The position numbers and the translations under genes are program-made. Below the pieces are notes generated by a model. The model searched no databases. It was not told where the DNA came from and saw only the letters and a program-made list of their open reading frames with translations. This document shows positions 26,022-34,806 of a DNA stretch of 64,000 nucleotides, piece after piece. The DNA is from Myxococcota bacterium (GTDB lineage: Bacteria; Myxococcota_A; UBA9160; UBA4427), in NCBI GenBank assembly GCA_041389495.1, contig JAWKRT010000002.1:1-64000 (forward strand), given 5' to 3'. Numbering within the stretch: position 1 is the stretch's first letter; every line of letters begins with the position of its first letter.

Positions 26022-27982
26022 TGGCGCGCCATCGCCGACGCGCCGCACGGCCCGCGTCCGCCTCGCGCGGCGCGTCCGCTCTGCTCGTGGCGCTCGCGGC
26101 GCTTGTCGCCCTCGCGGTGCTCGCGCCCGCCGCCGGCGCCGCGCCGTTCGCGCGCAGCGAGGAGCGCGAGCCGTGCGCGGCCTGGGAGCCGCTCCGCCGG
26201 CCGCACTTCGGCGACCTGCACGTCCACACCACCTACTCGCTCGACGCGAGCACCCAGGACACGCGCAACACGCCGGCCGACGCGTACCGCTTCGCGCGCG
26301 GCGAGGAGCTCGGCATCCAGCCCTACGACGGCGACGGCAACGCGCTGCGTCGCGTGCGGCTCGCGCGGCCGCTCGACTTCGCCGCCGTCACCGACCACAG
26401 CGAGCTCTTCGGCGAGGTGACGATCTGCCGGACGCCGGGCCTCGCCGGCTACGGCTCGATGCCGTGCCGCATCTATCGCGGCTGGCCGCGCCTCGCCTAC
26501 TACCTGATGAACTCGCGCGCCTCGCAGGCGAAGCGATACGGGTTCTGCGGCGAGGGCGGCGCGCACTGCCTCGACGCGGCGAAGGGGCCGTGGAAGGTGA
26601 TGCAGGACGCGGCCGAGCAGGCCTACGACCGCACCGCCGCGTGCCGCTTCACGAGCTTCGTCGCCTACGAGTGGACGGGCTCGGGCGGCATGGACGCGAG
26701 CAACCTCCACCGCAACGTCGTCTTCAAGAACGCGAGCGTGCCCGAGGTGCCGACGAGCTTCGTCGAGGGGAAGGATCCGGCCTTCCTGTGGAGCGAGCTC
26801 GACCGCACGTGCGCCGATGCGGGCACGGGCTGCGACGTCGTCGTGATCCCGCACAACTCGAACCTCTCGGCCGAGAAGATGTGGCCGCTCGAGGGAGCGG
26901 ACGGCGCGCCCATGACGCGCGAGCAGGCCGAGCGTCAGGCGCGCGCGCAGCCGCTCGTCGAGGTGTACCAGCACAAGGGCGAATCCGAGTGCCGGCTCGG
27001 TGCGGGCACGAACGACGAGCTCTGCACGTTCGAGCAGCTGCCGTACGACACGATGATGGGCGTGCAGCGCGAGAGCGCGCGGCGCGAGCCCGGGCCGCGC
27101 AACTTCGTCCGCACGATCCTCGGCGAAGGCCTCGCGCTGCACGCGCGGCTCGGCGTGAACCCGTTCGCGATGGGCATGATCGGCAGCACCGACACGCACC
27201 TCGGGACGCCGGGGCTCGTCGACGAGCGCGGCCACGTCGGCCACGGCGGCGCCGGGCCGCCCGTCACCGAGGTGCCGCCCGGTCTCACCGACGTCATCGA
27301 GTTCAGCCCGGGCGGGCTCGCCGTCGTGTGGGCGGAGGAGAACTCGCGCGATGCGCTCTTCGCCGGGATGAAGCGGCGCGAGACGTATGCGACGAGCGGG
27401 CCGCGCATCGAGGTGCGGCTCTTCGGCGGCTGGGACTACCCCGCGGACCTGTGCGAGCTGCGCGACGTCGCGGCCGTCGGCTACGCGATGGGCGCGCCGA
27501 TGGGCGGCGAGCTCGCGCCGCCGCCGCGCGCGGGCGCCGCGCCGCGCTTCGTCGCCGCGGCGCTCGCCGACCCGGGCACGCCCGACGCGCCCGGCACCGA
27601 CCTGCAGCGCATCCAGATCGTGAAGCTGTGGCTCGAGGACGGCGAGGTGCGCGAGCGCGTGCTCGACGTCGCGGGCGACCCGGACAACGGCGCGTCGGTC
27701 GACGAGGCGACGTGCGAGACGCGCGGCGCGGGCGCCCGCTCGCTCTGCACCGTCTGGGAGGACGGCGGGTTCGCCGCCGACCAGCACGCGCTCTACTACG
27801 CTCGCGTGGTCGAGAACCCGACGTGCCGCTGGCACGCGTGGATCTGCAACGCGAAGGGCGTCGACTGCAGCGCGCCCGGCGACGTCCCGCCCGAGCTCGC
27901 CGGCTGCTGCGACGCCCGCTACCCGAAGACGATCCAGGAGCGCGCCTGGACGTCGCCGATCTGGTACACCCCCGCGCCCTAG
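26021..27982 (+). CDS. DUF3604 domain-containing exported protein
   Basis: This 653-residue protein has a signal peptide (ALLVALAALVALAVLAPAAGA) and a PHP-like metal-binding fold. GDLHVHTTYSLDAS is near residue 65, FAAVTDHSELFGE near 123, VVVIPHNSNLS near 270 and STDTHLGTPG near 390, all hallmarks of DUF3604. Cysteines are frequent, as in secreted members. The family is related to PHP phosphoesterases but its substrate is not established. It follows a barrel and a small membrane protein in one transcription unit. Confidence 0.88.
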   Translation: MARHRRRAARPASASRGASALLVALAALVALAVLAPAAGAAPFARSEEREPCAAWEPLRRPHFGDLHVHTTYSLDASTQDTRNTPADAYRFARGEELGIQPYDGDGNALRRVRLARPLDFAAVTDHSELFGEVTICRTPGLAGYGSMPCRIYRGWPRLAYYLMNSRASQAKRYGFCGEGGAHCLDAAKGPWKVMQDAAEQAYDRTAACRFTSFVAYEWTGSGGMDASNLHRNVVFKNASVPEVPTSFVEGKDPAFLWSELDRTCADAGTGCDVVVIPHNSNLSAEKMWPLEGADGAPMTREQAERQARAQPLVEVYQHKGESECRLGAGTNDELCTFEQLPYDTMMGVQRESARREPGPRNFVRTILGEGLALHARLGVNPFAMGMIGSTDTHLGTPGLVDERGHVGHGGAGPPVTEVPPGLTDVIEFSPGGLAVVWAEENSRDALFAGMKRRETYATSGPRIEVRLFGGWDYPADLCELRDVAAVGYAMGAPMGGELAPPPRAGAAPRFVAAALADPGTPDAPGTDLQRIQIVKLWLEDGEVRERVLDVAGDPDNGASVDEATCETRGAGARSLCTVWEDGGFAADQHALYYARVVENPTCRWHAWICNAKGVDCSAPGDVPPELAGCCDARYPKTIQERAWTSPIWYTPAP

Positions 27983-28066
27983 ACGGCGCGCCCCGCCCGC
28001 GACCGGCCGCGCGCATCCGCGCGCGACCGCGGACGGTGGGAAACGCGGAAGCACGGAGACACGAAG

Positions 28067-29086
28067 ATGGGCGGATCGCTCGAGCTCGGCGTCACGTTCG
28101 GATACTGGGGCGCGGCCCCGCACCAGGGATTCGTCGAGCGCGCCGTCGAGGCCGAGAAGCTCGGCTACACGTCGGCCTGGACGGCGGAGGCCTGGGGCTC
28201 GGACGCGTTCACGCCGCTCGCCTGGATCGGCGCGCACACGAGCCGCATCCGCCTCGGCACGGCGATCGCGCAGCTCTCGGGCCGCACGCCGACCAACTGC
28301 GCCATGCACGCGCTCACGCTCGACCACCTGACGAACGGGCGCGTCATCCTGGGGCTCGGCGTGTCGGGGCCGCAGGTCGTCGAGGGCTGGTACGGGCAGC
28401 CGTTCTCGAAGCCGCTCGCCCGCACGCGCGAGTACGTCTCGATCATCCGCAAGGTGATGAAGCGCGAGGAGCCGGTCGCGAACGACGGGCCGCACTACCC
28501 GCTGCCGTACAAGGGCGAGGGCGCCTGGGGCATGGGCAAGCCGCTCAAGCCGATCACGCACCCGCTGCGGGCCGACCTGCCGATCTTCCTCGGCGCCGAG
28601 GGCCCGCTCAACGTCGCCCTGGCGGCCGAGCTGTGCGACGGCTGGTTCCCGCTCTGGTACTCGCCGACCAAGCCCGAGATCTACGCCGACTCGCTCGCCG
28701 CCGCGAAGCCCGGCTTCGAGATCGTGCAGACAGTGGGCGTCCACATCACCGACGACGTGCAGGGGGCCATCCAGGCCGCGAAGCCCTCGCTCGGCTTCTA
28801 CGTGGGCGGAATGGGCTCGCGGAAGCGCAACTTCCACAAGGAGCTCATGGGACGCATGGGCTACGAGGCGGAGGCGCAGCGCATCCAGGATCTCTTCTTC
28901 GAGGGCAAGCGCGGCGAGGCGATCGCGGCGGTGCCGGACGCGTTCGTGGACGAGATCAGCCTGATCGGGCCGAAGGAGCGCATCCGCGACCGGCTCGCGG
29001 CCTGGAAGGAGAGCCCCGTCACGACCATCTCGATCGGCGGCGGCGACCTCGACGTGCTGCGGACGATCGCCGAACTCGTCCTCTGA
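28067..29086 (+). CDS. LLM-class F420-dependent oxidoreductase
   Basis: This 339-residue member of the luciferase-like monooxygenase family has the TIM-barrel start LGVTFGYWG, the SRIRLGTAIAQLSGRTP strand, LDHLTNGRVILGLGVSGPQV and the C-terminal DEISLIGPKERIRDRLAAWK. These match F420-dependent LLM enzymes used in lipid or xenobiotic oxidation, though FMN use cannot be excluded. The gene lies 84 bp after the DUF3604 gene. The gap contains small GC-rich hairpins. Substrate unknown. Confidence 0.87.
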   Translation: MGGSLELGVTFGYWGAAPHQGFVERAVEAEKLGYTSAWTAEAWGSDAFTPLAWIGAHTSRIRLGTAIAQLSGRTPTNCAMHALTLDHLTNGRVILGLGVSGPQVVEGWYGQPFSKPLARTREYVSIIRKVMKREEPVANDGPHYPLPYKGEGAWGMGKPLKPITHPLRADLPIFLGAEGPLNVALAAELCDGWFPLWYSPTKPEIYADSLAAAKPGFEIVQTVGVHITDDVQGAIQAAKPSLGFYVGGMGSRKRNFHKELMGRMGYEAEAQRIQDLFFEGKRGEAIAAVPDAFVDEISLIGPKERIRDRLAAWKESPVTTISIGGGDLDVLRTIAELVL

Positions 29087-29118
29087 CCGGTCGCGCGGCG
29101 CGTCGCGCGGGCCGGCTC

Positions 29119-29140
29119 CGCGAGGGCCGTCCCCCTCGCG
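29119..29140 (+). terminator. GC hairpin after LLM gene
   Basis: CGCGAGGG and CCCTCGCG form an 8-bp stem with a 6-nt loop 33 bp after the stop codon. There is no T tract, so intrinsic termination is only a possibility. Confidence 0.35.
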
Positions 29141-29309
29141 CGCGCTCGCGCGCGAACTGCGAAAAGCGCAGCGCTGGCAGCGGCTTACGCGCTCCGCTCG
29201 ACGGAGTGTCGCGCGCATTCGACCGTTACAGCTCTGCTATGCTGCCGCCGATTCAACCCCCGGCCCTAACAAAGAGCGAGCGCGCGACCGCGTTGTACGG
29301 GCTTCGGGG

Positions 29310-30386
29310 ATGCCTTCCGCAACCCCCCACACGCTCCCCGGTGCCATGAAGAACGACAAGGATCGCTACTGGGACTGCCTCGATCAGGCCATGGAGGCCT
29401 CGCACGGCGGTCGCACGGAAGAGGCGCTCGCCTGGCTCGACGAGGCGCTGAAGGCGCACCCGGGCGGGGCCGAGGCGCACAACGGGCGCGGCGAGCTGCT
29501 CTGGGACGAGGGCCGGATCGACGAGGCGCTCCACGAGTTCGAGCGCGCCGTCGAGGCCGACCCGAAGTTCTCCGCCGCGCACCTCAACCGCGTCGAGCTG
29601 ATGATCGAGGAGGTCGGCGAGTTCGAGCACGCGCTCGAGCTGTGCGACGAGCTCCTCTCGGGGCGCTCCGAGCTGCCCCGCCCCGACCGCGGCTTCCAGG
29701 CCGAGGTCTACTACCTGAAGTCGAAGGCGCTCTTCTACCTCGACGACCTCGAGGGGGCGATCTTCCTCGTGCGCCGCGCCATCAAGACCGGCACCGACCA
29801 GCCCGTCTACCGCGCCTTCGAGGGGCAGATCCTGCTCGAGCTCGGCCGCTTCGACGAGGCGCGCCGCGTGCTCGACCAGGCCGTCGCCATGGACCCGGAC
29901 TCGCCGCACGCCGTCTACCACCTCGCGCTCGTCGCCGAGCGCCAGGGCGATGCGGCGGCCGCGCAGGCCGGCTTCGAGCGCGCCAACGCGCTCGACCCCG
30001 CCCACTACCCGCTGCCCGTCGAGATGGAAGCCGCCGAGTTCGAGGAGGCCGTCCGCGAGGCCCTCGACAACCTGCCGCGCTCGATCCGCGAGTACACCGA
30101 GAACGTCCCCGTCCTCATCGAGGACTGGCCGAGCGACGACCTGATCGCGCGCGAGAGCCTCTCTCCGCAGATCCTCGGCCTCTTCCAGGGCGTCCCGCGC
30201 ACGGCCGCGAGCGTCACCGACCAGCCCCAGGACATCGATCGCGTGCTGGTCTTCAAGCGCAACCTCGAGAAGGTCTGCCTCGACCGCGAGGATCTGATCG
30301 ACCAGATCCAGATCACGGTCCGCCACGAGATCGGCCACTACCTCGGGCTCGATGAAGACGACATGGAGCGTCTCGGTCTCGCCTAG
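29310..30386 (+). CDS. TPR protein with C-terminal zincin metallopeptidase domain
   Basis: This 358-residue protein has N-terminal TPR-type helices (about 20-240, for example EALAWLDEALKAHPGGAEAH and EARRVLDQAVAMDPDSPHAV). A compact C-terminal domain ends VRHEIGHYLGLDEDDMERLG. The HEIGH motif (His339, Glu340, His343) followed by GLDEDxxxxLG is the minimal zincin signature of PF06262. It is probably a cytoplasmic protease, since no signal peptide is present. An ATG at 29346 is an alternative start. Fusion of this usually free domain to TPRs suggests substrate recruitment. Confidence 0.82.
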   Translation: MPSATPHTLPGAMKNDKDRYWDCLDQAMEASHGGRTEEALAWLDEALKAHPGGAEAHNGRGELLWDEGRIDEALHEFERAVEADPKFSAAHLNRVELMIEEVGEFEHALELCDELLSGRSELPRPDRGFQAEVYYLKSKALFYLDDLEGAIFLVRRAIKTGTDQPVYRAFEGQILLELGRFDEARRVLDQAVAMDPDSPHAVYHLALVAERQGDAAAAQAGFERANALDPAHYPLPVEMEAAEFEEAVREALDNLPRSIREYTENVPVLIEDWPSDDLIARESLSPQILGLFQGVPRTAASVTDQPQDIDRVLVFKRNLEKVCLDREDLIDQIQITVRHEIGHYLGLDEDDMERLGLA

Positions 30387-30395
30387 CGCGGCGCC

Positions 30396-30475
30396 TTTCG
30401 CGCGCTGCCGGCGTTGGCGCGGCCTCGCCGTACGGGAGTACGGCTTCGGCCGCGCCGCCTTGGCAGCGCGCGAAA
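30396..30475. repeat. Three-tier nested inverted repeat
   Basis: The outer arms TTTCGCGCGCTGCC (30396-30409) and GGCAGCGCGCGAAA (30462-30475) are perfect 14-bp complements. Inside are GGCGCGGCC (30416-30424) with GGCCGCGCC (30448-30456), and GCCGTAC (30427-30433) with GTACGGC (30438-30444) around GGGA. The RNA would form one long hairpin just after the TPR-zincin stop. It may act as terminator, cruciform or dispersed palindromic element. Confidence 0.85.
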
Positions 30476-30516
30476 TTCGCTCGCGCTAGGGGCAGCGAGG
30501 TGCGCGCGGGGGAAGG

Positions 30517-30630
30517 CGCGGGTCGCCTTCGGCTCCCGCGCGTGGGTGTGTTCTCGCTCGGCTTCGCCTCGCTCGCGGGTCGCCTTCGGCTCCCGCGCGT
30601 GGGTGTGTTCTCGCTCGGCTTCGCCTCGCT
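30517..30630. repeat. 57-bp perfect tandem duplication
   Basis: Two identical 57-bp units (30517-30573 and 30574-30630) lie head to tail directly upstream of glcD. They contain CTTCGGCTCCC and GCTCGGCTTCGCCTCGCT and do not encode a plausible product. The 280-bp gap between the flanking genes holds only this repeat and the nested palindrome. Confidence 0.92.
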
Positions 30631-30666
30631 CGGCTTCGCTTGGCGGGGTGGCTTACTCTGGGCGGG

Positions 30667-32103
30667 ATGGATGGGTTCGTCGAGCTGTTGCGGGCGATCG
30701 TGGGGCCGGGGGCGGTGCTGGCTCGGGAGGAGGAGCTGCTCGTCTATGAGTGCGACGGGCTGACGCTCGGCGGGGTGCGGCCTCGGGCGGTGGTGTTGCC
30801 GGCGAGTACGTCGGAGGTGGCGGGCGTCGTTCGGGCGTGTCGGGATGCGGGGGTTCCGTTCGTGCCGCGGGGTGCGGGAACGGGGCTCTCGGGCGGGGCG
30901 CATCCGGTCGAGGGGAGCGTCGTCGTCGAGTGCTCGCGGATGAAGGAGCTGGTCGAGGTCAACGTGGCCGACCGGGTCGCGGTCGTGCAGCCGGGCCTCG
31001 TGAATGCGGAGCTGTCGAAGGCAGTGCGGCGGTACGGGCTCTTCTACGCGCCCGACCCTTCGAGCCAGCAGGCGTGCACGATCGGCGGGAACGTCGCCGA
31101 GAACTCGGGCGGGCCGCACACGCTGGCCTACGGCACGACGACGAACCACGTGCTCGCGCTCGAGCTGGTGCTGCCCGACGGCGAGGTGGTGCGGCTCGGG
31201 TCGCCGACGGGCTTCGGCGAGGGGCTCGATCTCGTCGGCGCGGTCGTCGGGAGCGAGGGCACGCTCGGCATCGTCACCGAGGTGACGGTGCGGTTGACGC
31301 CGATTCCCGAGCGCGTCGAGACGCTGCTCGCGGTGTTCCCGGACGTGGTGACGGCGTGCCGCGCGGTCGGCGAGGTGATCGGCAGCGGGCTCGTGCCGGC
31401 GGCGCTCGAGATCGTCGACCAGCGCACGATCCGCGCGATCGAGAGCTCGGTGTACGCGGCGGGCCTGCCGCTCGACGCGGGGGCGATCCTGATCGCGGAG
31501 CTCGACGGCCCGGCCGTCGCGCTCGGGCCGCAGGTCGAGCGCGTCGAGCGCGCGGCGCGGGAGTGCGGCGCGCGCGAGGTGCGCGTCGCGCGCGACGAGC
31601 GCGAGCGACAGGAGTTCTGGAAGGCGCGCAAGGGCGCATTCGGCGCGATGGGGCGCCTCGCGCCCGACCTGTTCGTGCACGACGCGGTCGTGCCGCGCGC
31701 GAAGCTGCCCGAGATCCTCGAGCGGGTGTGCGAGATCGGCGACCGGCACGGCCTCACGCTCTCGAACGTCTTCCACGCGGGCGACGGCAACCTGCACCCG
31801 AACATCTCGTTCGACCGCCGCGACCCGGACGAGCTCGCGCGCGTCATCGCGGCCGGCGAGGAGATCCTCGCGCTGTGCGTCGCGGCGGGCGGCGTCATCA
31901 CGGGCGAGCACGGCGTCGGCGTCGAGAAGCGCGACTACATGAAGCTCGTGTTCTCGGACGAGGACCTGCTGCCCATGCACCACCTGCGCGACGCGTTCGA
32001 CCCCGAGCGCCGCTGCAACCCGGGCAAGCTCGTGCCGACGACGCGCTTCTGCGTCGAGGCGGACCCGAAGGCGCGCGGCTACGACGCGGTGCCGCTCTCG
32101 TGA
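30667..32103 (+). CDS. glcD: Glycolate oxidase subunit GlcD
   Basis: This 478-residue FAD-linked oxidase oxidises glycolate or a related 2-hydroxy acid. The PCMH FAD domain shows PRGAGTGLSGGA near 69-80, SSQQACTIGGNVAENSGGP near 131 and VVGSEGTLGIVTEVT near 198. The C-terminal FAD-oxidase domain has FHAGDGNLHPN and ITGEHGVGVEKR. I chose ATG 30667; a TTG nine codons upstream is less likely. It heads a glcDEF operon with GTGA overlaps. D-lactate dehydrogenase is an alternative substrate assignment. Confidence 0.9.
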   Translation: MDGFVELLRAIVGPGAVLAREEELLVYECDGLTLGGVRPRAVVLPASTSEVAGVVRACRDAGVPFVPRGAGTGLSGGAHPVEGSVVVECSRMKELVEVNVADRVAVVQPGLVNAELSKAVRRYGLFYAPDPSSQQACTIGGNVAENSGGPHTLAYGTTTNHVLALELVLPDGEVVRLGSPTGFGEGLDLVGAVVGSEGTLGIVTEVTVRLTPIPERVETLLAVFPDVVTACRAVGEVIGSGLVPAALEIVDQRTIRAIESSVYAAGLPLDAGAILIAELDGPAVALGPQVERVERAARECGAREVRVARDERERQEFWKARKGAFGAMGRLAPDLFVHDAVVPRAKLPEILERVCEIGDRHGLTLSNVFHAGDGNLHPNISFDRRDPDELARVIAAGEEILALCVAAGGVITGEHGVGVEKRDYMKLVFSDEDLLPMHHLRDAFDPERRCNPGKLVPTTRFCVEADPKARGYDAVPLS

Positions 32104-33368
32104 CGCACGCGCAGGCGGGCGGCGGGCCGATCGCGCGTGCGATCGAGGAAGCGCTCGGCGCGGGGCGCGTCGCGGCGTGCGCGCTCGACGTGCTGGGAGC
32201 GCGCGTCGAGCGCGAGGTCGCGCCGAGCGACGGCGCCGAGCTCGCGACGTGCCTGCGCGCGCTCGGCGCGGCAGGCGGACGCGCGCTCGTGCGCGGCGGC
32301 GGCTCGCGCGACGGGCTCGGCAACCGGCTCGGGCGCGTCGACGTCGCGCTCTCGACGCGCGCGCTCGCGGGCGTCGAGGAGTTCGACGCGCAGGACGGCG
32401 TCGTGCGCGTGCGCGCGGGAACGCAGCTCGCCGTGCTGGCGCGCGAGGTGCGCGAGCAGGGGTGGGAGCTGCCGCTCGACGCGCCGGGCCCGGCCACCGT
32501 GGGCGGCGCGCTCGCCGCCGCGGCCTTCGGGCCGCGCAGGCTCGGCCTCGGCGCGCCGAAGCACGCGGTGCTCGGGCTCGACGTCGTGCTCGGCTCCGGC
32601 GAGCGGACGCGCTGCGGCGGGCGCGTCGTCAAGAACGTCACGGGGTTCGACCTCGCGAAGCTCTACGTCGGCTCCTTCGGGACGCTCGGCGTGATCGAGG
32701 CGGCGTGGCTGCGCCTGCGGCCGCGACCGGAGCGCGTCGTCGCGTTCGCGGTCGACGACGCGGGCGGTGCGAGCGCGGCGGCGGGGCTCGCGCTCGAGTG
32801 CGCGCGCCGCGCGACGGCGCGCTGCGCGGCGCTCGTCGCGGCCGCGCCGGGCGAGCCGCGCTTCGCGCTCGTCGCCGAGCTCGCGGGGCCCGCGCTCGCG
32901 GTCGAGGCCGACCTCGACTGGGCCGCGTCGCGCGGCGCGCTCCGGACGCTCGACCCGTCCGAGATCGACGCGCTCGGCGCGCGCGCAGACGCGCGCCTCG
33001 GCGACGACGGCGTGCGCGCGCGCATCGCGATGCTCCCGTCCGCGGTCGGGCTCGCGCTCGGCGAGCTCGCCCTTGCGGGCGCCGAGCTCGTCGCCCACGC
33101 CGGCCTCGGGCTCGTGCACGCGCAGTGGCGCTTCGACGCCGGCCCGCCCGGCGACGTCGCCAGTCGGCTCGCGCAGGTCGAACGCGTCGCGCGCACCGTC
33201 CGCGGGCATGCGCGCCTCGAGTCGCTGCCGCTCGCCGCCGCGGCCGGGCGCGACGTGTTCGGGCTCGCGGGCCGCGACCCGATCGCGCTCGCCCTCGCGC
33301 GCTCGCTCGAGCGCCGGTTCGATCCGCACGGCGTCCTCGACGTCGGCCGCGCGGCGGGACGACCGTGA
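32100..33368 (+). CDS. glcE: Glycolate oxidase subunit GlcE
   Basis: This 422-residue FAD-binding subunit starts at GTG overlapping the glcD stop. It has a shortened PCMH domain (RALVRGGGSRDGLGNR, DAPGPATVGGALAAAAFGPR, GGRVVKNVTGFDLAKLYVGS, SFGTLGVIEAAWLRLRP) and a divergent Ala-rich C-terminal half, as usual for GlcE. With GlcD and GlcF it would form the membrane-associated glycolate oxidase that passes electrons to quinone. Confidence 0.88.
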   Translation: MTHAQAGGGPIARAIEEALGAGRVAACALDVLGARVEREVAPSDGAELATCLRALGAAGGRALVRGGGSRDGLGNRLGRVDVALSTRALAGVEEFDAQDGVVRVRAGTQLAVLAREVREQGWELPLDAPGPATVGGALAAAAFGPRRLGLGAPKHAVLGLDVVLGSGERTRCGGRVVKNVTGFDLAKLYVGSFGTLGVIEAAWLRLRPRPERVVAFAVDDAGGASAAAGLALECARRATARCAALVAAAPGEPRFALVAELAGPALAVEADLDWAASRGALRTLDPSEIDALGARADARLGDDGVRARIAMLPSAVGLALGELALAGAELVAHAGLGLVHAQWRFDAGPPGDVASRLAQVERVARTVRGHARLESLPLAAAAGRDVFGLAGRDPIALALARSLERRFDPHGVLDVGRAAGRP

Positions 33369-34741
33369 GCGCGCGCGCGCCGCACGGCGCGAAGCCGCCG
33401 CCCCAGACGGAGAGCGCGGCGTCCGCACCCGCCGGCCCGCTGCCGCCCGACCTCGCGCAGGCGATCTATGCGAAGACGCTCGACTGCGTGCACTGCGGGC
33501 TGTGCCTGACCGCGTGTCCGACCTACCTCGCGACGGGTCGCGAGACGTCGTCGCCGCGCGGTCGCGTGTACCTGATGCGCGGCGCGGTCGAGGGGCGCGT
33601 GCCGCTCGCGGGGCTGCTCGAGGAGGAGGCGTTCCTGTGCCTCGGGTGCCGCGCGTGCGAGACGGCGTGCCCGGCCGGCGTCGAGTACGGCGCGCTGCTC
33701 GAGCAGACGCGCGCGGCGCTCGTGCGCGAAGGCGCGCACGCGGGCCTCGGCTCGCGCGTCGAGCGCGCGCTGCTGCGCCACGTCGTCGCGCGGCCGCGCG
33801 TGCTGCGCGCCGCGGTGTCGCTCGCGGGCGCCGCGCAGCGCGCGCGCCTCGACCGGCTCGCGTCCGCGCTCCTGCCCGCGTCGGTCGGGCAGCGCCTCGC
33901 GCTCGCGCCGCGCGTGCCGGCGGCGCGCGCCCGCGCGCCGCTGCCGGCGCACACGCCCGCCGTCGGCGAGCGACGCGGACGCGTCGCGCTCTTCACGGGC
34001 TGCATCATGGGCGAGCTGTTCGGCGAGGTGCATCGCGCGACGATCCGCGTGCTCGCGCACAACGGGTTCGACGTCGTCGTTCCGCGCGCGCAGCGCTGCT
34101 GCGGCGCGCTGCACGCGCACGCGGGCGACCTCGACACGGCGCGCGGCCTCGCGCGCGCGAACGCCGAGGCGTTCGTGGGCGAGAGCGGCGAGCTCGACGC
34201 GCTGATCGTGAACTCGGCGGGCTGCGGAGCGGCGATGCGCGAGGCCGAGCACTGGATCGGCGCGGAGGGCGCTCGTTATGCGAGCCGCGTGCGCGACGTG
34301 TGCGAGTGGCTCGACGAGGTCGGGCTGCGCGCGCCGACCGCGCACCTCGACGGCACCTGCTGCTACGACGCGCCGTGCCACCTCGTCCACGCGCAGCGCG
34401 TCGACGCGGCGCCGATCCGGCTCCTGGCGCGGGTGCCCGGGCTCGTGCTCCTCGAGCACGAGGGCCGGGACGCCTGCTGCGGCGCCGCGGGCGTCTACAA
34501 CCTGACCCACCCCGGGATGTCGCGGCAGGTGCTCGCGCCGAAGCTCGACGCGCTCGAGCGCGCCGACCCGGACTGGATCGCCACGGGCAACCCGGGCTGC
34601 GCGATGCAGATCGCGGCGGGCGCGCGCGAGCGCGGCCTGCGCGCCCGCGTCGTGCACCCGGTCGAGCTGCTCGACGCGGCCTACGCGGCCGCCGCCGCCG
34701 GGCAGGGCGAAGCGGCCCGCGGCAGCGGACCGGCGGCGTGA
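33365..34741 (+). CDS. glcF: Glycolate oxidase iron-sulfur subunit GlcF
   Basis: This 458-residue protein starts at GTG overlapping the glcE stop. Two [4Fe-4S] motifs (CVHCGLCLTACPTY near 40 and CLGCRACETACP near 97) are followed by two cysteine-rich CCG domains with RCCGALHAHAG and RDACCGAAGVYNL. This is the standard GlcF layout, the electron-transfer subunit. The C-terminal end (YAAAAAGQGEAARG) is low complexity. Confidence 0.92.
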   Translation: MSARAPHGAKPPPQTESAASAPAGPLPPDLAQAIYAKTLDCVHCGLCLTACPTYLATGRETSSPRGRVYLMRGAVEGRVPLAGLLEEEAFLCLGCRACETACPAGVEYGALLEQTRAALVREGAHAGLGSRVERALLRHVVARPRVLRAAVSLAGAAQRARLDRLASALLPASVGQRLALAPRVPAARARAPLPAHTPAVGERRGRVALFTGCIMGELFGEVHRATIRVLAHNGFDVVVPRAQRCCGALHAHAGDLDTARGLARANAEAFVGESGELDALIVNSAGCGAAMREAEHWIGAEGARYASRVRDVCEWLDEVGLRAPTAHLDGTCCYDAPCHLVHAQRVDAAPIRLLARVPGLVLLEHEGRDACCGAAGVYNLTHPGMSRQVLAPKLDALERADPDWIATGNPGCAMQIAAGARERGLRARVVHPVELLDAAYAAAAAGQGEAARGSGPAA

Positions 34742-34806
34742 GCGCGCACACGCTGCGGACCGCGCGGGGTAGAATCGGGCGCTCGCATCGGCATTCGGGA
34801 GCCCCC

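Noticed and set aside
29220..29250. A sigma70 promoter with TATGCT as -10
   Set aside because: The best -35-like hexamer (TTCGAC) sits only 14 bp away, too close for a convincing promoter.
30396..30475. A tRNA or structured ncRNA gene
   Set aside because: It is a single nested hairpin with no cloverleaf arms or CCA-type end, so it was recorded as an inverted repeat.
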